From NCBI GenBank assembly GCA_031841125.1, contig CM063111.1:38142955-38206954 (forward strand): DNA of 64,000 nt, in the 5' to 3' direction. The notes beneath the pieces are model-generated. The model had not been told where the DNA came from, did no database searches, and saw only the letters and a program-made list of their open reading frames with translations. Source of the DNA: Acanthococcus lagerstroemiae. Lineage: Eukaryota > Arthropoda > Insecta > Hemiptera > Eriococcidae. Position 1 is the stretch's first letter. The number at the start of each line of letters is the position of its first letter. A program made the position numbers and the translations under genes. Below, piece after piece: positions 50,469 through 62,130 of the stretch.

Positions 50469-50716
50469 GTACGCTATTCAGCGTAAGGGAATTAACCAGC
50501 AAAATCTTTTTTTTGAGAACACGTGATTCGAAGTTCAAGAGCCATGCAGAAACTATATGACATAGCGTTTTTGATAAGCTTTTTTCGACCTGAGAACACA
50601 TTTGGAATCGGGGGCCCAATTTTGAAAAATTCTACTTTTTACGCTCTTTCCAACAAAATTAATAACTCATTTTGTTTTTACAAATGTTGGTTGGTTCCCT
50701 TACACTGAATAGTGCC
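50469..50716. mobile_element. Foldback MITE, GGACGC family (copy 4)
   Basis: The ends TACGCTATTCAGCGTAAGGG and CCCTTACACTGAATAGTGCCC are inverse with mismatches; the interior matches copy 1 closely (ACACGTGATTCGAAGTTCAA). Confidence 0.65.
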
Positions 50717-51054
50717 CAATATGTAAAAATGACGGAAAGTTCTTGCGCAATTATAAAATGAATATATTTGGCGGATCGAGGTGAATCTTGAGAATGTTAT
50801 TAAAGGACTGATTATGCATCTAGGCGGTGTGAATTACATTTTTCATATATGTTACTGGAGTAGTATAAAAATACTAATACTGAAAAATTCTTTACAGGAA
50901 GTGAAAAAAGTAAGATACGACACCCATGCGTACATATTTCAAGATTGTAAAAACAGAATCCCGAAAAAATTGGTTGAATTATGACTGAGAAAGTGCGCAA
51001 GATCTTTTGCACTTTTTTTTCAGAAATTATGATTGACAAAATTACAGTGCGGAG
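50717..51054. other. No gene supported
   Basis: Frames on both strands are short and AT-driven. Confidence 0.35.
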
Positions 51055-52189
51055 CAGTGTATTGCAGCTCAAAATTTTAGCTTCGGCGTTCGGCTTAAGA
51101 TTTGACCTTGAAAAATACGGATTTGGCTTTCTGCTTTCGGCTTTTAAAAAAAAATTCGGCCGGCTTTCGGCTTTTCTCTTATCAGTAAAAATTTGGCTGA
51201 ATTCGGCTTTTGGCTTTCAGATTTCGACTGACTGCAATACACTGCTGAAATTTGCCGTCAACTGACACCTGAGCTGAGGGCTTAGGTCTAAGGAGGGAAA
51301 CTGCAGTTCTCAAAAATATCACACACATGGAAAATTGATGAGAGCTCACGAGTCACGAATTTATAGGTTTTTGACAGTGTTTGGAACTGGAACCAAAACC
51401 GAATCCGGAACCCATTCAAATTCAACAGTTTCATGAGACCGAAACCAAAACCCTTTAATGTGCAAAAGACCAAATTAAGACCTAAAACATTAAACTCAAC
51501 TGGTCATTAACCAAAACACAAACCAAATGTGTGAAATGTAGGTTTAACTGAAACCAAAACCGACTGCTCATATCTGCGTCAAGACCGTTAACCAAATTAA
51601 ATGAAAAGGTCCCAATCGGTCTTTGGTCAATGCGGTTTTCTGTTATCTGTTCTTCTTTGTTGCCGACCTAGTAAAAGAGTTAGATATTTGAACTGATCTA
51701 CAGAATAATTCAACCTGCCAATGCCCATTCCCAAGTAAGTCGATGCTACAGTTCATATCTTATATGGTTGGTTTCCAATTATGGCTGATTTGACTATAGA
51801 AATGATGAGATTTTTATTTTGTTTGAGAAAGATCTTTTGAGCCCGACTGAAACCGATTCATTATGTGAAGTGAAGACCATAACCAAAACTGGCTCAGCAA
51901 TGAAAGACCGAAATAAGATCATTTCAGTATTTTAAATCGGTCTCATGACCAAAACTGAAACCTATTGAGAAATTAAATGGAAGTTCCGAACCAAAACCAA
52001 CCTAAATGGAAGCTACAAAGCCCGGAAACCGATCAAAACGAAAAATTGAATCGGTTCCAAACACTGGTTTTTGAGAAGCCAAAAGAAAGCTGGAAAAATT
52101 TGGCTTCTTTCGGCTTATGGCTTGTGAAGGTACGAATAAAGCTGGCTTTCAGCTTTTCTCTTATCAGTAAAAATTCGGCTGAATTTGGC
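51055..52189. mobile_element. hAT-type element with CAGTGTATTGCAG ends (copy 2, inverted, end-truncated)
   Basis: A near-identical inverse copy of 44478-45644. The last ~37 bp are missing: sequence stops at GAATTTGGC and continues GGAGATTA. The left flank octamer is gtgcggag and GCGGAG stands at the break, consistent with an end deletion through microhomology within the original TSD. Confidence 0.8.
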
Positions 52190-52524
52190 GGAGATTATAC
52201 CAGTAATCATAGTTCATCTTTACTCCTGTAGGATCACGTAGTGCGTTTGAATCTTTGTTTGAATGTAAGCAGGATTATAAATATGGGCAACATCGTTCTC
52301 CAGTGAAGAACTGATTACCTGATTAGCATCATTCATTTTTAGCAGTTTTACAGAATAGGTATTAGGTATATTGTAAACTTGAATGTTTTGCGGAGTTAAC
52401 GGATTAGCTGATTAGAATTTTGAAAATTATTATTGAAGTATAATCTACAAGATGCTTACAAAACTATATTATTCTTACTAATAGGTCTATTAGTTATAGT
52501 TCTTCATTTTACAATATTCTACAG
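52190..52524. other. AT-rich, possible intron 5' of the exon pair
   Basis: No coding signal. It ends in a polypyrimidine-poor acceptor, TTCTACAG, at 52524. Confidence 0.3.
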
Positions 52525-53789
52525 ATACAGAAGTTCGTGAAAGTGCGCTTCCATTTTGCTGTTCTGCCTTGCACAGATTCTCATCAATAAATCCAGAAGA
52601 AATCGAGGATACACAACAACTGAAGAAACATGAGTAAGTCTTAATAAGAGTGGTTACTACTCATCATTCATCACAGGAGTACTCAGCTGCTCTATACTCA
52701 GGTTATCTTGTAAGATGCTTTTGCCTATCACAATCAGCTAGTTACCAGTAGCTAGTTGCTCCTGTTTGTAAATTGCAACGTCCTGCTGTGATTCTAATAT
52801 CAAGCACCCGTTCTTGCTGCAAAGGAGCAGATTCAAAGTTTCAGTTTAAATATATTACATTCCATCTGTGCATGTACTATGCTCCCGGTGTTACTTCAGA
52901 TAATGCTGATTTGAAATTGCGTATGTGAGCATAGATTACCAACTTCTCTAAGTGAGAGCATTGAGGAAGAAACCAGCTGTGGTTAAGAACCGGGTCAAGA
53001 ACAAAGTGAAAGACCATAACCACCAAATCTGTAGACCAAAACACAGATATGCCAGTGTCATTTGAAAAAAGGAAAAGAAGCCGAGTCCAGCACTGATGAG
53101 GTAGCCAGTTCCAGTATTTGTGTAAAACATTGTCAAAGAGCAGTAAGCTGATAATGTCGGTAGTTATACTGATCATGAAGTCAGATCGAATATCATCGCT
53201 GAGTTATCAGTGAGTAAAATTCCTTATATCAGATTATATGTATACTTTGCAGTTTTGGAGTATTTCAAGGAAGTACTTGGGAACTCATTAAATTTCAGTT
53301 CAGTTACCAATAAAAGAGTTGTTTGCCGTATTATTTCCCTGTTCCATATGAATGTGAACGTATCTTATTGAAGTTATCATTGTCAGTCTTTCAAAAATTA
53401 TTATCATTATCAGTTTTCTGAAGTTATCATTATCAGTCTTTTGGTGTTTATAACTTACCTACTTTCATTTCAGTTGTTGCCTTATTTGTGCTTACTACAG
53501 GTTGTTGTACTCAAAATTATTTCAATATCTGATGCTTTTGGTTGTATTGCTGTCTGAGAGTCACCTGTTTAATAAATAATACCGTTTTGACAAAATAAGT
53601 TATTCTCTACATATCGGCTCTTCAACAGCCTATTCCTCTAAATTGTATTTTTCATAACCGCCTTTATTATATAGATCTTCCAAGGAACCAAAAGCAGCAC
53701 GAATGGAAACAGAAGCGAGTGATGGTGCAGAACCAGTATCAGCAGTGGACACAGGAGCGATATTGAAGAGAACCAGTAGCAGTAATTAA
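52525..53789 (+). CDS. Candidate last two exons of a second host gene
   Basis: Exon 52525-52633 (acceptor TTCTACAG, donor CATGA/GTAAGT) and exon 53675-53789 (acceptor TATTATATAG) join in phase to give 73 open codons ending in TAA at 53787. The peptide is Ser/Glu/Lys-rich (NPEEIEDTQQLKKHE at the end of the first exon, RTSSSN at the C-terminus). No domain is recognisable. There is no in-frame ATG in a good position, so upstream exons would be needed; none was identified, and the sequence upstream is transposon-rich. Support comes only from splice-phase agreement and composition. Confidence 0.4.
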
Positions 53790-55150
53790 GACAGATGAAA
53801 AATGGATGAATAACAAATTTGTTACTTTACCAATAATTTGCATTTGGTAAGTACGAGGGAACGTAGTTCTTGAATATATCTTCTTGCTGAATCTGTAAGT
53901 AAATGTGATTTGAGGCCATGCGTCAGTTGTACCTATTTTTGGGAGGCAAAAAGCTTCTCAAATTTTCATCATTTTTCGAATCGGAAATATATACATACTA
54001 ATTCACTATTGAGGTGTAATAATCATTTCATTTTCCATGGAAAATTCGAGAATTATTTCATTATTGATAAAAATTTCGAATCAATTTCCAACTTGATTAT
54101 ATTTATTATTTGAATACCAGAAATTCAAAGTACGCTACGTGCCAAAAATCAAATTTTATAGAAGAGGGAAAAACCAGTTTGCAGTGCACACTATATGCAA
54201 AAGTAGAAAGGTAAAGGCAGTTAAAAACCTGGTACTTTTAGCATACTCTGAACAGGAACTTAGCACGGTTTGCATAATAATGTTGTGGAGTTACAGAAAG
54301 CTAATCTTCTAGTGGAAATATGAAACTCTTTGAGCAGTGGCACAACACTTATGAACCTCTGTATACATGTGGGATGTGAGTTAGCATACTTTACGCCACG
54401 AAAATTGATCTCGAAAAAAAGGCACATAGCATACTTTGTATTTCCGGTATTCATTTATTGATAATGTACCAATCTGCTTGATAGTTGGAATGTATATGGG
54501 TCCCTTGGGATTTTTGGTAAGAGATAGGGGAGGGAGCGGGGATAGGATGATGTAATAAAATATAATAAAGATATAATCAGATGTAACAATGGTATAATTA
54601 AGGCATAATCAAACATAAATCAGATATAATTGTTGAATATGTCGTTATGTCTTATCAGCTGGATGCTGGAGTGTTTTTTTTTTGTTTTTTTTTAATTTTT
54701 TCTAAATATCTTAAATGAAGCTGGAGAGGATGTCAACACAACGCCATTTTATGGTAATATGGTGTCACTGAGTGGAATGAATTGTAGTAGTGTCTTCTAT
54801 GAAAATTTCACGAAGAGCATTTTTGCACTGAACTATTTCTGAGACAGGGCTCGTAATTTCCAGGAAAAACTAAAAAAAATTTAAGGGCTGTAACCTATTT
54901 TTCTTTTGCCCACCACAATGAATTTTCGCGATGTGCCACGTCTGAAATGGAAGAGGGAAATCCATGGAACATTTGTGTAAAAAGAATGATTCTGTTTACC
55001 AAGTGCAGAGTTCAGTTTCCCCCCCCCCCTTTTAATCATTAACGACATGACTAAAAGGAGTAGATATTTTTTTTCTCCAAAACTACGAAAATATGCATAA
55101 AGAAAAAAAGTAAGAAATATGATATTTTTCATGAAAACAGCTTTTACGTT
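53790..55150. other. No gene supported; AT-rich
   Basis: Repeated ATAATCA/ATATAATC words near 54555-54640. A C10 run is at 55020-55029. Frames are short. Confidence 0.4.
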
Positions 55151-55379
55151 TACTGTCTCCTGTAAGTGTATTATATCATTTCGAAAGCTGACTCAGCTGG
55201 ATCAGCTTCACCCGTGCCACGGATCTCGTTATTGCGACTTACGAGCATGTACAGACCCAAAAATTTGATACTCGTACGTGATTTTCAGTTCGCCTTCTGC
55301 ACGGTCAACCGTACACAGCGGCTGAGAACTGAATGTGGGAACCGACACGGCGTACTTGAAAATACCCTGCGCGTTTTAT

Positions 55380-55516
55380 TTGGACGGTTTCGGTGATTTC
55401 AGAATTCAGACGCTCAGTGAAGGCTCAACAGCCATCTAGCGCGTCGCACTTTACTCCAGCATCCGTGTACGCGTTACCTTTTCTCTACGTATAGAACACG
55501 CGCCATAACAGGTAAG
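55380..55516 (+). promoter_or_regulatory. Candidate promoter and non-coding first exon
   Basis: CpG dinucleotides are locally frequent (GCGCGTCGCAC, GTACGCGTTACC, ACACGCGCC) in otherwise CpG-poor DNA. An arthropod-type initiator, TCAGTG, lies at about 55411, and a strong donor ACAG/GTAAGTG is at about 55510. No downstream exon was identified, so this is tentative. Confidence 0.3.
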
Positions 55517-56409
55517 TGTTTACCTCTTACCTTTATTGAATCGCGAAGTGCTTCTTACACCTTTATGTGTCAGCGTTTTCCATTTATGATACTAAAGTGT
55601 TATTCTTGCTGGCGAGTAAGGGTGTCCCTGTTTATTGACGATATTATGTCCGTCGTCAAAGGAATTAACGACGAGGGTCCACATCCGTACAGGTTATTTC
55701 ATGTATTGCACTTCGTCTGCCCAGGGCAGAGTGAACGAAAATTTCAATAAATTTGGTAGAATGAACGATGAAGATATCACTAGAAATAAGGAGAGGTCTT
55801 TGGCGTTTTCGCTCGTGGATATCGTTGGTCGCTTTTTCTGCGAAATGTGGTCAACGCGTACTCACGATTTTCGAGAAAGTCACAAGTTTCCTACGTGTGT
55901 TTGTATTAATGACCTAGTATACCGATTGTAAGCCGAAGAAAATGTGCCCCAGGCACGCACTTAAATTTTAGTCTAATTTAAAAGAGTCGAATCGGGGTAC
56001 CGTTTGAACATATCTCACCGTCAGTGTTAGAATTCCTTCATAAAGATCCAAATAACTTGTTTGATTTTTCAGAAATCGAGCAAGTCAAACAAAATATATT
56101 ATCAACGGCGGTCGAACTACTTTTTTCTAAGGGGATACGGTCGAGAATTTGTTGATTATTTTCTGACGAGGGAGGGGAGATTTGAAGATTGAGTAAGAAG
56201 ACTATTTATACTGTCTTTTTGTATTGTTTGTCTCATTACCTACCCTTTTCTTTCTGTAAATCTTCGACCCCACTTTCAATCGGTTGACTGACATGATGAG
56301 AAACCGTAGAAAAACAAGCAGTATATGCTCGTAATGCGAGAGAGGCTTTGTCCGGCCAAGAGAGCAAAATTCTGAAAATATGAAAGCTAATGGCTTTCTG
56401 TTTGGTAAC
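55517..56409. other. No gene supported
   Basis: A 98-codon plus-strand frame (55635-55931) has no motif. It could be part of an exon of a gene starting near 55.4 kb, but no consistent splice pair was found. Confidence 0.3.
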
Positions 56410-56447
56410 TTACGAGGGATGTTCAAGAAGTAAAATTCCGTATTTTC

Positions 56448-56480
<33 letters not shown>

Positions 56481-56790
56481 GGAAAGATTTAAGAAAACAA
56501 TTTACGGCATTAAATTCTGCACCCTTTTACTTACTTTTCAACATATAGTTGTCTGTTGATTACAACATTTATCTAATCGTGGTACTAACTTTTAAAGATA
56601 TCCTTCTCATAGGAGCTTTCCGCCTGATTTCGTTGAGACTGTCTTGCAGCGTTTCAATGAAAAAGGCAACGAATTTCTAGAAAAATTATTATAACTGGAG
56701 CACTGGTTGTACGTTCTCAGGTGCTCTCAATTCCGAGCACATGGCACACAATTTTTGTTTTATTTAAAAAAAATTTAATTGATTATTAAA
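56410..56790. mobile_element. Possible mariner-type remnant with A28 tract
   Basis: GAGGGATGTTCAAGAAGTAAAA resembles a mariner terminal repeat (a 'GAGGGNTGTTC..AAAGTA' pattern). The following ACTTACTTTTCAACATA and downstream text resemble the 3' part of mariner genes read in reverse. A run of about 28 A (56451-56478) interrupts it. No transposase frame. Confidence 0.35.
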
Positions 56791-57538
56791 ATACAATTTT
56801 AATTTTGAATTTGAATTTGAAAACATAAAAAAGGAAAGAAATTCATATATGTTATTTCAGATAAATTTTTTTTTGTTCTTTGTAGGACATAGATACCCCA
56901 AAAAAAAAACAACTCCTAGGGGCATCATTTCAAAATAGCTCAATTTGGGAGGTGCTTCGTGGGGGCCTAAAGGCTCGAACACCACATTAGAAATTGAAAA
57001 CTTGCCACCATTGACCTACGGGTGAAATCATGATCTCAGTGCCTTCAATTCAACTACGAGTCTCTAGGGTAACCTATGCTAGCAAGGTATTCGACTTACT
57101 AGAGTTCATAGACATGCTTTCAATTATCAGTTGATTTACTTTATCAATTGTTATGCTTATTACATCTTCAATTATTTTAATAATTACTTGTGCTGATTAC
57201 TCCTCTCATTTAAACTATGGAATATGATAACTATCCAGACAATTCTAGCGCCCTCTGTACTTTCTTTGCTGAACTTAATTTTATTTGTATTCCTGAATTT
57301 TTCTTTAAAATTGTATTCGTGCTGGGATTTGAATTCGAACTCTGGCATGCTAGTCCTGTACTTAACTTACCCCTGTTACACTACAAACTCATTGTTAGGT
57401 TGAAGGAATTGAAGCTATAACGTTATCTATAGGTTAATGACCTCCCTTCATGGATCACACCAGAGTTCAGTGAACTCTTCCTGAGGGTAGGTTTCAGATA
57501 CATTCAATTCAATTCAAGCTTTACTATACAAGTACATA
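56791..57538. other. No gene supported
   Basis: AT-rich with TTTGAATTTGAATTTGAAA near 56805 and (AATT)-type runs. The frame at 57217-57420 has no motif. Confidence 0.4.
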
Positions 57539-60500
57539 CTACAATTTTACAAAGTAGGTATAGTACTCACTCGTGGCACTAGAATCGGGCAAAAGTCTCC
57601 TCCACTCATTACGGTCCTGGACGATCCTTCGAAAAGGACTATATCCCAGCAGCCTACCAAAGCCGTCCCTCCATCTGACCCTCTGTTTACCTTGCCTTCT
57701 TGTTCCTGTATTGTACCAGAAAGTCAATTTGTAAGTTCTGCGATTATCCTGCAGTCTTTCTACGTGGCCATCTCAACTCCATTTTTTATCAGCTGTACAG
57801 CACATTTATTGTTTTTTAATTTAAATTATTTTGATAATTGAGATTCTGATTTGATATTTTTTCTTGATAATTAAAATTGATCGTTCCATCAAATTTTGAG
57901 TAGTTTTAATTTTTTGTGCCCTTTTTGTCGACAAAGTCCAAGTTTCGGGGCCATATGTTATAGTTGAGAGGACACAGGTATTGAAAATTTCGCTTTTTGA
58001 TCGAAGTGGGAAAGGGACCTTTCAAAATGAATTTTGGAGAGCAAGGGTTATTCTACGTTCAATTTCTTCCTCTTCAGGTTTGTTGCATGATATTTTTTGG
58101 CCCAAATATATTACGCTTTCTACCCCTTTTATTTTTTCTTCGTTAATTTTAATGTCATAAATCCTGTTTTGGTTTCTTATTAGTTTAGTTTTGGCCAGAT
58201 TCATGCAAAGACCTGCAGTCAGCCCGTTACTGTTCAGTCGCCGTACCATATCTTCTAATTCTTCTTTGTTGCTTGCTATCAGCACTATATCATCAGCACA
58301 GCGTAAATTATTTAAGTGTTCCCCGTTAATTTTTATACCCTTTTTTTCCCAGTCCATATTTCTGAAAACCTCCTCTAGGTCACAGTTGAATAATAATGGA
58401 GATGAGGGGTCTCCCTGCTTTACTCCCCTTTGGACTGGAAAATAATTTCCAACTACATCTGTTACAATTCTACTTTTTAGCCCCTCGTACATTTCCTTGA
58501 AAATGTTGATGAAAGTTTCCGGAACTCCTTGATTTTATAGTGCTGACAGCAAAAATTTGTGGTTAAGTGAGTCAAAGACGTTAGCAAAGTCTATGAAGGC
58601 CAAATGGAGTTCAACCTGGTATTCATTACATTTCTCGATTAACTGATTAATGGTGCGGAGATGATCCGTTGTGGAGTAACCCGGCCGAAATCCCGCCTGT
58701 TCTTTGGGTTGAATTAAAAACGGTTTTATCCTTCCCTTTACGACCTTAGCGAAAATCTTTGAAATCCTTGAGCTTAAACTAATCTGCCTATAATTATTTC
58801 TCTTTTTCCTTTTTTAAAGATAAGAATGATATCTGAACGCTTCCATTTTGGAATTTTCTTTTCTTTCAGAAATTTGTCTTAAGAATTTCTGGTGCCTTTT
58901 CTATATTTTGTTCGCAGTTTTCTGTTTCCTTTGGATCTATACAGACTTTGTACAGTTGTGCATAAAACTCAGTTGCATGATTATTAATTTCCTGTCAGTC
59001 ATGTAACCTTTCCTTTTTTGTGTTTGTCAAATCAGTGGTACATCTTTTCTCCAGGAACCGATTTATATTTATCTGTTTTATGCTCTCAGCAGATTCCAAA
59101 CTTTCTCTAATCCTTCTATCACTTTTTTCCTTGTTGAAATTTCTCAAATCGTTCTTGATTTTTTTATACAGAATATTCAGTTCTAGTTTGGTACACAATG
59201 ATTTGTGTTTTTTACGTTTTAGAAGTTCTCTTTTTTGAATGAAGGTTTTAATGCTATCCGGCAAGGTTAAGTAGGTTCCTTTTTCTGGGAGCTTCTTTGT
59301 ATTGTAATTTGCTTGACTCAAGGAATCAATTATGATCTTATTCAGCTGATCTATCTCCACGCCATCATCTAAATCTTTAAGGATTTTCCCTAGCTCTTTT
59401 TGATATTCGTACTTGTTTTGTTCATGAGGGCGACCTGAAAGAGTTCGTTCCTTATGTGTATCATAATAGTGTGAGGGTGCATACGAGAAGGGACCAGTTG
59501 ACCAAAAGTCAAATGTTACAGGAAAAGCGTTTAAAATTGAGTTTTTTTTTTTGTTTTTTTTTGTAATTACTGTTCTGTTACTTAACCAACTTTTCAACCG
59601 TGAAGGTCCTACAGTCCTACATACTACCACACGCTCCCGTAATCTCTTGTCCGTTCTTTTCGGAAAATTTCACTCCAATGATTTTCAAGGAATTTCATCA
59701 GAATTTTTGGAAAAAATTCCGATACTTTCCGAAGAGTCTTCTCGAAAATATTTAGAAAATATTTTCAATGTTTTCCAAATAATTTAAATGTTCAATGATC
59801 TTCGGAGAATTTCATCGGAAATTTTTGCGAAAAAAATGCCGATAATTTCTGAAGAATCCTGTCGGAGATCTTTACAAAAAATTACAAATGTTTTCCAAAG
59901 AATCTCAACAAATTACTTTGAGAAAATTTTCTGGTGAATTTTGAAGAATTTCACAGGAAATATTCGGGGGAAACTCCGATGGTTTTGAAGAATTTTATGA
60001 AAAATCGCCATAAAAAATGTTCGATGATCTCCGAAAAATTTCATTGAGAATCTTCGGATCCGAGTCCCTTAAACGGTAAGAGTAGACAGGCATTCATGCA
60101 GCAGGATAAGTTGCCTACGTTATAAGATTGGAGGTTCCCAACGAGAAATGCGAGACTCCCCTTCAGCAGGTACGTAAGCAACTCATCCTGACAACGGGTA
60201 AATGAATTTGCCTGCTCTAGTATTTGAAAGGACAAGAAGAAAATATGTTCAGTATATTCATGGGAAATTGTTTTCGAACAATTTAATTTTACATAAGAAC
60301 ATACTATTTCCTTTTTGTACTTTTGTTGAAACTTTTAGAATAATAATAAATTTTGACTTGCCTCACTTAAAACTGCAATATCTCTCTGAATTTTCAAAAT
60401 AGAGGTATGGGGTTAATTTTATTCGATTTTTAAGGGAGTTTTACATGAATTTAGCCAGAAAAGTAAAAACCGAAAAGTTGGTCAACTGGTCCCATTTTGT

Positions 60501-60870
60501 AAGCGCCCTCACATATTTTCTCGGAGCAGCTCATTGTAAGGTACAAGAAATTACTCTATGATCTGAATTGAAGGAAAATTTCTAGAGGACCTCAAATTTT
60601 GAAATATTTTTTAATCTATGGGTACAAGCATATAATCTAGTTGATTCCTAAACTCCTGATTTGGCGCCACCCACGTCCTTTTTTTGTTTTGTTTTTTTAT
60701 CTTGAAATAGGTGCTTAAAATTTTCAGATTATTTTCTTGGCAAAATCGAACTAATTTCCAACCCCTATCGTTTATCTTTCCGAAGTTGTATGGACCTAGA
60801 TTTTCTTTTTCTTCTTCATTGCGTTCTCCTACCTGGTCGGTTACAGTTACATACGCTACCATAAAAAGGT
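57539..60870 (-). pseudogene. RTE-like LINE (endonuclease, RT, C-terminus), split by a TIR element
   Basis: In minus-strand order: endonuclease end (60862-60611: RGWKLVRFCQENNLKIL, TWVAPNQEFRNQLDYMLV, then FNSDHRVI in the next frame near 60560), the interrupting insert (59470-60513), the linker (59630-58995; PHEQNKYEYQKEL, with conserved RELLKRK), RT (palm A around 58590 with LAFIDFANVFD; GVKQGDPSSPLLFN and CADDI in frame 58492-58022) and the C-terminal VRWRDGFGRLLG...DRNEWRRLL (57727-57539). The catalytic F/YADD is CADD. Frameshifts separate the pieces. The motif style is that of RTE/BovB-like LINEs. Non-functional. Confidence 0.75.
59470..60513. mobile_element. TIR element inserted in the LINE, with a periodic AT-rich body
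   Basis: The left end TGTGAGGGTGCATACGAGAA and the inverse at the right (ending GCGCCCTCACA) match over about 36 bp with some mismatches, both including GGGACCAGTTGAC. The LINE endonuclease stops on one side and the LINE linker starts on the other. The body (59640-60060) is a degenerate tandem of TTCGGAGAATTTCATCGGAAA-like units. No clean TSD was identified. Confidence 0.6.
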
Positions 60871-61330
60871 AGGTTTAAAACAGTCAGCTGATCAACAACA
60901 AAAAGTCATATCTACAGGTGAATAAATTCAACCAAAAATGTGAATGACCTTGAGCTGTCAGTCAGAATTTGATATGTACACACACACCCACACACACACA
61001 CACCCACACACACATACGCGCGCGCGCGCGTTCCATTAAAAAGGTTAGCTAATCAGCAAAGGTCAATGAACTCTATCCTAGAAGCTAATGAGAGTTTGAC
61101 TCTGAAGGTCAATGACATGAGTCGAAACGTTCAAACTTGACTAATCAAAAGGAGTCTGAAGTCTGAGCAGCGCTTAAGTCTTTCGAAGCAATCAGCCCAT
61201 CTGGCGAAACCTAAACAACATCCATATTGTTTTTCAATATTTAATAAAATTTTGCGCACGTTATTTTCGTATGAAAATTAATGTTCTTGTTGAGGCAATC
61301 ATCAATGCTGAGAAGACATTTATTTTTGTA
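60871..61330. repeat. Intergenic with (CA)n-(CG)n microsatellite
   Basis: Purine-pyrimidine alternation, CACACACACC... then CGCGCGCGCGCG, at 60976-61030. No gene. Confidence 0.7.
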
Positions 61331-62130
61331 ACGGCTTGGTACTCCGGCAACAAAATTCGAAAATTTTGACGCCAACAAAGAGGGAGAGGGGCGTTCAGCT
61401 CCACTCCTCGCTTGTGCCCATCTTTTTATGCTATGAAAAAGGCGTCGCGTGTAATATCTGGCATAAGGCTTCGCAAATGCCAATAACTCGCCTGGGGAGG
61501 GGACGCGCTCTCGTACTTTCCTGGCTGACGAGCTGCACGTACCCAGCCAAAGGTGAAAGTCGCCGACGAATCTCCTTCAAAAATAAAAAGCAGCTGTTAC
61601 CATCTCGAAAATCGAGGAAAATGGCGGCGGGGAGAAGAATGAAAATAATTCCTCGCGGAAACTTGTTGATATCGGTGTTTCCTTTTGTCAGCTTTCCGTT
61701 CTGTATCGAAATAAAAAGTACATAAAGTAAGAAGATAATGGGTTTGCGAAGTTCTCCTTTCACGCTGGAAAATTATGTTCCTCGATGCATCGTTCGATGA
61801 GAGTTTATCTCGGAAAGAGATTTTAGAGAAGAATGGAAAATAAATTGGAAACATATTTCAGGCGCGGATTATCGAAAGCGAAAATCATTGGGCCTTTTTC
61901 GCCGTAATGCTCGAATAAAGGAAACAAGGAAGGGGGCTCCAAAAGATGTGGAATCATTCATTGAGAAGATCAGTCAAGTCCTTTCCGGTTGGTGGGCCCC
62001 CTCGAGGATGCGTGAGATGACGAGAGCTCGCCCCCACTGCCGTCGCCAGGAGTCTTCCGCATTGGCTGTGGCTAAATTCAAAAGCCTGACATATTTTTGA
62101 TCGATCACGCTCGGCTCTGGTTCCGGGAGA
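61331..62130. promoter_or_regulatory. CpG-enriched, promoter-like region with a YY1/Pho-type site
   Basis: CpG is locally common (GGCGTCGCG, GGACGCGCTC, GTCGCCGACG, CTCGCCCCCACTGCCGTCGCC). GGAAAATGGCGGCGG at 61615-61630 contains the ATGGCGGC core of YY1/Pho sites. Frames at 61336-61725 and 61431-61763 are open for over 100 codons on opposite strands but show no motif. A housekeeping-type promoter or 5'UTR is possible; no exon could be fixed. Confidence 0.3.

Noticed and set aside
55635..55931. 98-codon plus-strand ORF near the promoter-like region as a gene
   Set aside because: No motif, no supported splice pair, and the start is not in a good context.
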